Assembly (NCBI GenBank): GCA_016288675.1 | Contig: JAEELC010000049.1 | Location: 1 to 5,642, forward strand | Direction of reading: 5' to 3' | Origin: Acholeplasmatales bacterium | GTDB lineage: Bacteria; Bacillota_I; Bacilli_A; Acholeplasmatales; Anaeroplasmataceae | Length of the DNA stretch: 5,642 nt | In this document: positions 1-5,642 of the stretch, in pieces | Layout of the letters: every line of letters begins with the position of its first letter | Position numbering within the stretch: position 1 is the first letter of the stretch | The notes under the pieces: generated by a model | What the model saw: only the letters and a program-made list of their open reading frames with translations | Databases searched by the model: none | What the model was told of the DNA's origin: nothing | Translations under genes and position numbers: made by a program

Positions 1-848
1 ACGTAGATCCAACAAAGATGGACTGGGAAGGTCTTGTTTTCGTTAAGAGACTTTTCGCAGACACTAATTTCTGGACAGCATTTAGAAATACATTTGTAAA
101 CTCAATGTATGGTTTATTATTAGGATTCCCTATTCCTATTCTATTAGCCTTACAATTTAGCGAAATTAAGAACTATGGTTATAGATCAATACTTCAAGTA
201 TGTTCTTATTTACCTAAGTTCATGTCAACAGTAGTCATTACAACTATTATCACTATTTGGTGCAAAGCAGTAACTGTATCAGCAGCATCTGGTCCAATGG
301 ATATTAAAGGTTTAATGAGTATTGTATTCGAAAATTTTGGATGGATTGAAAAACAAACTCCTGGTGCATTAAATGCTAACGAGAGTATTTTATACCAAGC
401 TAAGTTCTTCAGACCAATTTATCAAGTTTCTGGTGTTTGGGAAGGTGCTGGTTACGGTTCTATCGTATACTTCGCAGCAATTCTTGCTATTTCACCAACA
501 AGCTATGAAGCAGCTCGTATTGACGGTGCATCTAAAATTCAACAAATTCGTTATGTAACTGTTCCTGGTATGGCTCCAACTCTTTCAATCATGTTAATTA
601 TGCGTGTTGGTCATGCATTAAATATCGGTTATGAAAAAGTTATGCTATTATATAAGGATCAAACATATGAAACAGCAGACGTTATTTCAACTTATGTAAC
701 TCGTTTAAGAACTGAAACAGGTTCTGCTCAAGGTACATCTTATGCAATTGGTATTGCAGCTGACTTAATGAACGCTATTATTGCTATGGCTCTAGTACTT
801 GGTGCTAACGCTGTATCAAGAAAAGTTTCAGATACATCATTATTCTAG
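1..848 (+). CDS. Sugar ABC transporter permease, LplB/YteP type (5'-partial)
   Basis: Inner-membrane channel subunit of a CUT1-family carbohydrate importer, expected to pair with the permease that follows. The reading frame is open to the window edge (first full codon at 3), and an ATG at 18 opens directly into the NFW...RNTF motif that follows the first helix in this family. The true start and the first helix therefore lie upstream. Counting from the ATG at 18, helices fall near residues 25-48, 63-82, 143-158, 186-204 and 244-266. The EAA loop that docks on the ATPase is a perfect match: E164-A-A, G170, then V-T-V-P ending at P183. Other family signs are the FRPIY motif (131-135), the YETADVISTYV block (217-227) and the conserved end SRKVSDTSLF. 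It ends in TAG, 18 bases before the next start. Family assignment is secure; the substrate is unknown. Confidence 0.93.
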   Translation, partial: VDPTKMDWEGLVFVKRLFADTNFWTAFRNTFVNSMYGLLLGFPIPILLALQFSEIKNYGYRSILQVCSYLPKFMSTVVITTIITIWCKAVTVSAASGPMDIKGLMSIVFENFGWIEKQTPGALNANESILYQAKFFRPIYQVSGVWEGAGYGSIVYFAAILAISPTSYEAARIDGASKIQQIRYVTVPGMAPTLSIMLIMRVGHALNIGYEKVMLLYKDQTYETADVISTYVTRLRTETGSAQGTSYAIGIAADLMNAIIAMALVLGANAVSRKVSDTSLF

Positions 849-866
849 TTGGAGGTAATTTAAGTT

Positions 867-1778
867 ATGAAGCGTTTAGACAGAACGGAAATTATATTTA
901 AAGTACTTTCCTATGTGTTATTAACAATTTTTGCAATTGCATGTGTATATCCATTAGTCTACGTATTAGCTGTATCGCTATCAGATAACGCAGGTTATGG
1001 TTCAAACTCAGTAGTATTATTACCATTAATTTCTAACGGTGAAGGTGGTATTAGAGTTGGTATTGCCTCTTGGGGTAAGAACAAAAACGCATTTACTGAC
1101 ATCGTTTTAGACAAGGAATTCTGGTTTGCTTACTGTAATACAATTTTCTATGCATTCTATGGTACTCTAGTTTCTATGATTGTAGGTATCACTGGTGCTT
1201 ATGCACTATCAAAGACACGTTTAATGTTTGGTAGAGGATTTAACTTCTTATTAACATTTACAATGTGGTTTAGTGCTGGTATCATTGCTACTTGGCAAAA
1301 CTTTATCAAACTAGGTATTGATAATAAATACGGATTTATTCTTGGTTTAGGTTTCAATGCATTTAATATCATTTTATTAAGAAATGGTTTTAAAGGTGTT
1401 CCAACTGAAATTGAAGAAGCGGCAACAATCGATGGTGCTACTGAATTCCAATTATTAACTAAGATTTATATCCCAATGTCAAAATCATCTATTGCAACTG
1501 TTACAATGTTCTATGCATTAGCACGTTGGAATGGTTACTATTGGGCATCTATATTACTTGGTAACTATGTTAACAAGCCATTACAGGTGTACATGAGAGA
1601 CAAACTTGAAGAAGGTAATGCCGAAGGTGCACAATCTTGGGAAACATTACACAACTATTCACAAGATAGCTTCATGTTTGCAATGATCATTTGTTCTATC
1701 ATCCCAATTATCATCGTTTACCCAATGATGCAAAAATACTTTGCAGCTGGTGTAAATCTTGGTGGAGTTAAGGAATAG
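867..1778 (+). CDS. Sugar ABC transporter permease, LplC/YtcP type
   Basis: Second channel subunit of the CUT1-type importer, 303 aa, a normal length for the family. The ATG at 867 is preceded by GGAGGT at 851-856. Six hydrophobic segments can be read near residues 11-37, 91-114, 125-145, 154-172, 207-220 and 268-286. The ATPase-docking EAA loop is perfect: E184-A-A, G190, then I-Y-I-P ending at P203. The N-terminal block CVYPLVYVLAVSLS (26-39) and the C-terminal YPMMQKYFAAGVNLGGVKE (285-303) are typical of LplC/YtcP proteins, where YP..Q.YF..G...G.VK closes the chain. The external loop at about 40-88 contains a glycine-rich stretch (GEGGIRVG, 58-65) and seems somewhat long. The gene lies 18 bases after the first permease and 27 bases before the binding protein, which indicates one transcript. 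The assignment is secure; the substrate is not. Confidence 0.94.
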   Translation: MKRLDRTEIIFKVLSYVLLTIFAIACVYPLVYVLAVSLSDNAGYGSNSVVLLPLISNGEGGIRVGIASWGKNKNAFTDIVLDKEFWFAYCNTIFYAFYGTLVSMIVGITGAYALSKTRLMFGRGFNFLLTFTMWFSAGIIATWQNFIKLGIDNKYGFILGLGFNAFNIILLRNGFKGVPTEIEEAATIDGATEFQLLTKIYIPMSKSSIATVTMFYALARWNGYYWASILLGNYVNKPLQVYMRDKLEEGNAEGAQSWETLHNYSQDSFMFAMIICSIIPIIIVYPMMQKYFAAGVNLGGVKE

Positions 1779-1805
1779 AAATATAAAAAAAGGAGAAAAG
1801 AAACT

Positions 1806-3989
1806 ATGAAAAAAACTTTAAAAATTGCTAGTTTAGTAGTTCTAGCAGGTCTTGGTACTGCTTCTTTAGGATCTTGTAAGAAGACAGAAAAAATCAAGGC
1901 AAGTGGAGACATCGATGTTTCTATTAACTACAAAGGTACTGTTCAATCAGGTGTATCTTACAACGGTACAACAACTAAGACATTAACTTCAGGAGTAACT
2001 CTTCAAAAGGGTGACATCACTCCAACTTGGAAGTGCTTTGGTGAAAAGTTAACTGCTCTTTCTGGTAACACTGTTACTATCCGTGAAGGTAACGATTATT
2101 CTACAAAGGAATATAAGAATGACTGGGCTAACTATAACACAAAGGGATTCGTATCACCAACTGGTGAACAACTTGACCTTGTTATGGGTGACTCAAACAT
2201 GTATACTACAGCTGTTAACTCAGGTAACCTTACTTCAATCGATGACAAGTTAGATTCAATGCCTAACTTCAAGAAGTGGGTTGACAATCATGAAGCAATT
2301 TGGAACTCAATGAAGTCAAATGATGGTCATGTATACTTCACTCCATACTTCGATGGTCTTGACTCAATCGAAGAAATGCAAGTAATGAATACTAAGTTTG
2401 TTGAACTATTATTAGATACTAATGATGGTTTTGATACAGCTACAACTATTACTTCAGTATATACTCCAACAGTTAAGGAAACTGCTGATCAAGAAGTTAC
2501 TGTTGGTACTGGTGATAACAAGAACGTTGCTCCTAAGAAGGTAACTGTTCATATCACTGAAGCTAACAACGCAGTTGCTAAGCAAAATGCTTTAACAACT
2601 AAGAATGGTGCTACTTTAGTTCAAGCTTTAAAGGAAGCTTTAATCGCTGAATATGGTGACAACCTTGCTAAGTCTGCTGGTGGTAGAGCTGAAGGTGACG
2701 CTGTTATTTGGAATAAGTTATCTGAATTATTCACAGGTGTTAAGGCAACTTATACAACTGATGATATGGTAGCTTTATTACGTTGTGTAAAGGCTAACCC
2801 AGTTAAGTTAACAGGTAAGCAACAAGAAATGAACCCACTTGTACCACGTACTGCTGAAGGTAAGCGTACAATCAAGTTAAACTCACTAATCGCTTGGTGG
2901 GGACACAAGGGTATGGATTCAGAAAATGGTAAATTATTCTTCGATGAAGATGGTACTTTACAAGATGCTCGTACTCAAGCAGGTACTTATGACGGTCTAG
3001 AAGAATTAGGTAAATTATATCAAGAAGGTTTATTCGTAAAGAACTATACTCAAGACTCTAAGGGTACAGCTGGTGGTAAGACTGAATTCAGATCAGCTAT
3101 GATGATGAATGGTACTGCATTCATGTTATATGACTACAATGCAACTTCATCTGTTTACAACCATGACGCTGGTCAAGCTGGTAATACTAACGAAAACTTC
3201 AACTATCAACCAGTTCTTGCTCCAATCGTTAAGTGGTCTTCAAAGGATCTTAACTACAAGGGTGTAAACTTAAAGGATAAGTACTTCAGATTCTCAGAAT
3301 CTAACAGAACATTAAAGTCAGGTGGTTGGGCTATTCCTACAACTTCAGACAACGTTGATTCAGCATTAGCATTAATGGATTATATGTTCACTGAAGAAGG
3401 TGCTCGTATCCAAGACTTCGGTCCAGATGATGGTCATTATTGGACAGCTGGTAAGCTTGATGGTTTTGCAGATGATCAACCAATCATCAATGCTGACTTA
3501 TTAAATGACGTTAATACTAACGGTACATATACTTGGAACGATTATTACAGAATTTATATCGGTTCAACTCAAGGTATCGGTCATGTTCGTCATGATGCTC
3601 TTGATATGCAAGTTACATTAGGTCAATCAGCTAAGGCTGGTATTGCTAATGTAAAGGCTGCTATTTCTGCTGACGTTGAAATTTTAGTTCAATCTTCAGT
3701 TAATACTGCAAATACAAGTAGATTCTTCCAATCTGTTCCAACTAACATTCCTCTAAATGCTGATGAAGAAACTAAGGCTGCTGGAGATGCAGTTAAGGGA
3801 TTCACAAAGATTTGGAATACTTCAGACGCTGAACCAGCATGCATTAAGTATGTTATGGTAGGTGACAAGGCTCTTGATGTAGAAAACGGATTCAAGTCTA
3901 GAGCTGAAATGGAAGCTGCTTTCGATGCTTGCAACCTTAACTATCTAGCTTCTTATAGACATGAAGTTAAGTCTGTATTAGGTAAGTAG
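1806..3989 (+). CDS. Extracellular solute-binding lipoprotein, LplA-like, oversized
   Basis: Captures the transported sugar outside the cell and delivers it to the two permeases encoded just upstream. The ATG at 1806 follows AGGAG at 1791-1795. A lipoprotein signal is clear: basic MKK start, hydrophobic core (about 7-20), lipobox L21-G-S-C24, so mature C24 should be lipid-anchored. Residues 30-66 are a Gly/Ser/Thr-rich, beta-like stretch, followed by KGDITPTWK (68-76) at the start of the binding fold. Family-like blocks are DLVMGDSNMYTTAVNSG (124-140), YTTDDMVALLRCVKANP (316-332), GTYDGLEELGKLYQEGLF (393-410), GGWAIPTTSDNVDSALALMDYMFTEEG (506-532) and the end NYLASYRHEV (712-721). At 727 aa it is clearly longer than the roughly 500-550 aa usual for LplA-like proteins; much of the excess seems to sit at about 205-310. 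Lysines are mostly AAG (about 51 of 58), unlike neighbouring genes, suggesting high expression. The ligand is unknown. Confidence 0.9.
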   Translation: MKKTLKIASLVVLAGLGTASLGSCKKTEKIKASGDIDVSINYKGTVQSGVSYNGTTTKTLTSGVTLQKGDITPTWKCFGEKLTALSGNTVTIREGNDYSTKEYKNDWANYNTKGFVSPTGEQLDLVMGDSNMYTTAVNSGNLTSIDDKLDSMPNFKKWVDNHEAIWNSMKSNDGHVYFTPYFDGLDSIEEMQVMNTKFVELLLDTNDGFDTATTITSVYTPTVKETADQEVTVGTGDNKNVAPKKVTVHITEANNAVAKQNALTTKNGATLVQALKEALIAEYGDNLAKSAGGRAEGDAVIWNKLSELFTGVKATYTTDDMVALLRCVKANPVKLTGKQQEMNPLVPRTAEGKRTIKLNSLIAWWGHKGMDSENGKLFFDEDGTLQDARTQAGTYDGLEELGKLYQEGLFVKNYTQDSKGTAGGKTEFRSAMMMNGTAFMLYDYNATSSVYNHDAGQAGNTNENFNYQPVLAPIVKWSSKDLNYKGVNLKDKYFRFSESNRTLKSGGWAIPTTSDNVDSALALMDYMFTEEGARIQDFGPDDGHYWTAGKLDGFADDQPIINADLLNDVNTNGTYTWNDYYRIYIGSTQGIGHVRHDALDMQVTLGQSAKAGIANVKAAISADVEILVQSSVNTANTSRFFQSVPTNIPLNADEETKAAGDAVKGFTKIWNTSDAEPACIKYVMVGDKALDVENGFKSRAEMEAAFDACNLNYLASYRHEVKSVLGK

Positions 3990-4020
3990 TTTTAATTATT
4001 AAAAATTCTCTTTTATAGTA

Positions 4021-4044
4021 AAGACTAGCCTTCGGGCTAGTCTT
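4021..4044 (+). terminator. UUCG-capped hairpin after the binding-protein gene; partial terminator or mRNA stabiliser
   Basis: A perfect 10-bp inverted repeat, AAGACTAGCC (4021-4030) and GGCTAGTCTT (4035-4044), encloses TTCG (4031-4034), giving the very stable C(UUCG)G tetraloop. It lies 32 bases past the binding-protein stop and 25 bases before the next ATG. The bases after the stem (GCTATATCTTTTATT) are U-rich but not a clean U-run, so strong intrinsic termination is doubtful. A partial terminator or a 3' block to exonucleases, raising binding-protein mRNA over distal mRNA, fits the position, as known for other sugar-uptake operons. No convincing promoter follows it. Confidence 0.7.
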
Positions 4045-4059
4045 GCTATATCTTTTATT

Positions 4060-4064
4060 GGAGG
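4060..4064 (+). promoter_or_regulatory. Ribosome binding site fixing the start at 4070
   Basis: GGAGG lies 5 bases before the ATG at 4070. This sets the start of the next gene there, and not at the in-frame TTG at 4043, which would sit in the 3' arm of the hairpin with no ribosome binding site. The site is 15 bases beyond the hairpin stem, so the folded hairpin should not itself cover it. Confidence 0.85.
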
Positions 4065-4069
4065 CAATT

Positions 4070-4786
4070 ATGAAATCTAAAAATTTAATTCTTCAAAAAG
4101 TAACTATAATAGTTGCATTAATTGCGTTAGGATTAGTTTTACTATCATCTTTAGGATTTGTTCAAGAAGACTGGATTGTTCTACTTTATCGTGGTCTTAG
4201 AAACCCAAGAGGTAACAACAACTTCTTTGGTCAATGTCTTGAATGGGAAAGCGTTGTATTCTCAGATTCTGAAGCTGTTGAATTTTATTACAATATTTGG
4301 GACAACATCCAAAGTGCCAACAATGCAATTTTTTATACATCTGTAATTGGATTTGTATTGATTGCTGTTGCCTGCATTACTGGTAATTATGGTAGAAGAA
4401 GATTCTACATCTCAAATTTAGTAAGTGGTTTATTATTCTCAGTTGTTGAGTTTATCATGGCTATTGTATCAATTGCTAAATGTAGCGTTGTTATTAAAGA
4501 TATGAAAACTGCTACACCTGACTTTGAAGTTTATTACAATTTAACTGTTGCAAAGTATGAAGAATATCATCAAGCAACAGATGAGTTAAAAGTTATTAAC
4601 TCAAATCATGTTTATTTAAATATCGTAATTATGGCTATTTTTGCTATTCTTACAATTTGCTTTGCTGTGTCAACTGTATATAAGTTCAAGAAGACATATG
4701 TTAAAGTAGAAAAAAATGAAATCGAAAAAGAAGAATCTAATGAAACATTAGGTGTTAAGATAGATACTGTCAAGGAGGCTAAGTAA
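4070..4786 (+). CDS. Unknown four-helix membrane protein with acidic/basic C-terminal tail
   Basis: I do not recognise this 238-aa protein. Hydrophobic helices lie near residues 11-30, 87-105, 114-137 and 182-204. Basic residues at the N-terminus (MKSKNLILQK), between helices 2 and 3 (GRRRF, 108-112) and after helix 4 (KFKKTYVK, 205-212) predict both ends inside, with two external loops of about 56 residues (31-86) and 44 residues (138-181). The first loop is aromatic- and Asn-rich; the second holds many Tyr and acidic residues. A charged cytoplasmic tail of about 34 residues ends the chain. No ATP-binding, EAA-loop, peptidase or kinase motif is visible. It follows the binding-protein gene across an 80-base gap with a hairpin, and its 3' end contains the ribosome binding site of the next gene, only 2 bases away. 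An accessory membrane subunit of the importer is a plausible inference from context only. Confidence 0.85.
   Translation: MKSKNLILQKVTIIVALIALGLVLLSSLGFVQEDWIVLLYRGLRNPRGNNNFFGQCLEWESVVFSDSEAVEFYYNIWDNIQSANNAIFYTSVIGFVLIAVACITGNYGRRRFYISNLVSGLLFSVVEFIMAIVSIAKCSVVIKDMKTATPDFEVYYNLTVAKYEEYHQATDELKVINSNHVYLNIVIMAIFAILTICFAVSTVYKFKKTYVKVEKNEIEKEESNETLGVKIDTVKEAK
4772..4778 (+). promoter_or_regulatory. Ribosome binding site inside the end of the upstream gene
   Basis: AAGGAGG, close to a full anti-16S match, lies within the last codons of the 4070-4786 gene and 10 bases before the ATG at 4789. With only 2 bases between stop and start, the two unknown membrane proteins are probably translationally coupled. 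Confidence 0.8.
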
Positions 4787-4788
4787 TT

Positions 4789-5583
4789 ATGAGTAATGAA
4801 AATGTTAAATTAACAAATAAAAATACTAACTCCTCAGATAGAAAGTCAAAAAAGGCTCAAAAGGAAGAAAACAAGATTTTACGTCAACAAATTATTTCTT
4901 CTATGTCTGAAGCTGAATATAAAAACTTCCAATTAGAAAAATTAAGATACTTTGACAACAAAACTTCTCATAAATTAGGTTATGTTGGTATTATATGTTC
5001 TCTAATTGCATGTTTCTTAGCATTAAACTCTGTATCTCCATCTGCATTTTTAGGTGGATTTGGTGTAGTTCTTGCTATTTTATTAAATATCTTTATCCTT
5101 TTAACTGGTTTCTTAACAGTAGAAAAGGTTAAAGCTTATTCTATCGGATATTCAAAATATATGATTGGTCTTGGAGTAGTTTGTGCTTTAAGAATTTTAT
5201 GGTATCCATTAACTACATTAGTTCAATATGGTAAATTTGTAAGTGATGCTAAAGCTGGTAGTTCAACTTGGGCTGATCTTATGTCTCGTTATAATTCAAC
5301 TCTAGGTAAGTCTTTACTTTCTGGTACTCCAATTGATCAAAATGGTAATGTTATTTCTAACAACACTATTTTAAATAACAAGTTAGTACCAGTTGATGAA
5401 AGAATTATTCTTGACCATGTAAATACAACAGGTTATTTAACTGCTAATTACACTATCCGTGGATTATTAATGATTTTATTCCTAGGTGTTGCAGCTGCTT
5501 GCTTCATCATTGGTGGATTAATCGGTTTAAAGAAATCAATTATGTTAAAGAAGTATTTAACTTCTTTAGATAAGAAGAACTAG
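4789..5583 (+). CDS. Unknown four-helix membrane protein with basic coiled-coil-like N-terminus
   Basis: I do not recognise this 264-aa protein. The first 62 residues are hydrophilic, Asn/Ser/Lys-rich then strongly charged; about 17-55 look helical and may form a coiled coil (KKAQKEENKILRQQI at 21-35, then EAEYKNFQLEKLRYFD at 41-56). Hydrophobic segments follow at about 63-81, 86-109, 122-145 and 224-247. Charge placement (VEKVKAYSIGYSKY at 111-124, LKKSIMLKKYLTSLDKKN at 247-264) predicts both ends inside and one external loop of about 78 residues (146-223), rich in Asn, Ser and Thr, between helices 3 and 4. No catalytic or nucleotide-binding motif is evident, and there is no EAA loop, so it is not a third permease. 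It starts 2 bases after the previous gene and its stop overlaps the ribosome binding site of the ATPase gene. A role in assembling or regulating the transporter is inference from position. Confidence 0.87.
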   Translation: MSNENVKLTNKNTNSSDRKSKKAQKEENKILRQQIISSMSEAEYKNFQLEKLRYFDNKTSHKLGYVGIICSLIACFLALNSVSPSAFLGGFGVVLAILLNIFILLTGFLTVEKVKAYSIGYSKYMIGLGVVCALRILWYPLTTLVQYGKFVSDAKAGSSTWADLMSRYNSTLGKSLLSGTPIDQNGNVISNNTILNNKLVPVDERIILDHVNTTGYLTANYTIRGLLMILFLGVAAACFIIGGLIGLKKSIMLKKYLTSLDKKN

Positions 5584-5587
5584 GAGG
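5583..5587 (+). promoter_or_regulatory. Ribosome binding site overlapping the upstream stop codon
   Basis: In TAGGAGG (5581-5587) the G of the TAG stop is the first base of GGAGG, 6 bases before the ATG at 5594. This overlap supports translation of the ATPase immediately after the preceding membrane protein. Confidence 0.8.
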
Positions 5588-5593
5588 AATATT

Positions 5594-5642
5594 ATGGCAT
5601 CAGTAGTAACTTTAAAAGATGTAAATAAGATTTACCCTAGCG
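5594..5642 (+). CDS. ABC transporter ATP-binding protein, MsmK/UgpC type (3'-partial, first 16 codons)
   Basis: Only the N-terminus is in the window: MASVVTLKDVNKIYPS. The pattern of a short beta-strand, L-K-D-V, then K-I-Y-P is the standard opening of sugar-importer ATPases of the MalK/MsmK/UgpC group, in which the aromatic residue of the A-loop (here Tyr14) stacks on the ATP adenine. The Walker A, signature and Walker B motifs would all lie beyond the window edge and cannot be checked. Placed 10 bases after the preceding gene with a strong ribosome binding site, it would supply the motor for the two permeases upstream. An ATPase of another ABC subfamily is possible from so few residues, but the context makes the sugar-importer type most likely. 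Confidence 0.82.
   Translation, partial: MASVVTLKDVNKIYPS

Noticed and set aside
18..20. ATG as the true start of the first permease
   Set aside because: No ribosome binding site precedes it, the frame stays open to the window edge, and the protein from here lacks the first helix that the family has.
373..558. Alternative-frame open stretch inside the first permease
   Set aside because: It overlaps the conserved EAA-loop region of the permease in another frame and shows no coding signal of its own.
1718..1912. Reverse-strand open frame across the permease/binding-protein junction
   Set aside because: It runs antisense to two well-supported genes, has no domain signal, and its composition is explained by the reverse complement of their codons.
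3689..3934. Reverse-strand open frame inside the binding-protein gene
   Set aside because: Lies fully antisense to a strongly codon-biased gene; the Ala/Ser-rich product is the usual shadow of such a gene.
3991..4019. Possible promoter before the hairpin (TATAGT at 4014-4019 as -10)
   Set aside because: The matching -35 position (TTTAAT at 3991-3996) agrees with TTGACA at only three bases, and AT-rich gaps give such -10 matches by chance. A transcript from here would also begin at or within the hairpin.
4043..4069. In-frame TTG start that would add nine residues to the first unknown membrane protein
   Set aside because: The TTG falls in the 3' arm of the hairpin and has no ribosome binding site, while the ATG at 4070 has GGAGG 5 bases upstream and gives a normal basic N-terminus before the first helix.
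4158..4346. Alternative-frame open stretch inside the first unknown membrane protein
   Set aside because: It lies within a better-supported frame that has a strong ribosome binding site and coherent helix pattern; nothing precedes this one.
4789..5583. The second unknown membrane protein as a third ABC permease
   Set aside because: It has four rather than six helices and no EAA-G docking loop, whereas both bona fide permeases in the window show perfect loops.

Overview
The window looks like part of one carbohydrate-uptake operon from a low-GC, Gram-positive-type bacterium of the Bacilli/Mollicutes-like branch (for example an Acholeplasma-like, RF39-like or Erysipelotrichia-like lineage). The evidence is the AT-rich codon choice, strong GGAGG ribosome binding sites, a lipoprotein-anchored binding protein, and permeases of the LplB/LplC type. 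Tryptophan is always TGG and no gene needs TGA to be read as Trp, so the standard bacterial code fits and the TGA=Trp mycoplasmas do not. The exact lineage cannot be fixed from this sequence.

Layout, all on the + strand. (1) 1-848: LplB/YteP-type permease, cut off at its 5' end by the window edge. (2) 867-1778: LplC/YtcP-type permease. (3) 1806-3989: an unusually long (727 aa) lipoprotein solute-binding protein of the LplA-like family. (4) 3990-4069: an 80-base gap with a perfect 10-bp hairpin capped by a UUCG tetraloop. (5) 4070-4786 and 4789-5583: two four-helix membrane proteins that I do not recognise. (6) 5594-end: the first 16 codons of what looks like the ABC-transporter ATPase (MsmK/UgpC type). 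There is no gene-free stretch longer than 80 bases, no RNA gene, no mobile element and no CRISPR array.

How it works together (inference from family knowledge): the lipoprotein captures a sugar or oligosaccharide outside the cell, the two permeases form the channel, and the ATPase at the right edge powers it. The hairpin after the binding-protein gene, with that gene's strongly biased lysine codons, suggests the binding protein is made in excess over the downstream products. The substrate cannot be inferred: no glycosidase or regulator is in view.

The most interesting part is the pair of unknown tetraspan membrane proteins between the binding protein and the ATPase. Textbook CUT1 sugar importers have no such subunits, and their tight packing (2-base and 10-base gaps) suggests co-production with the ATPase and possibly an accessory role in the transporter.
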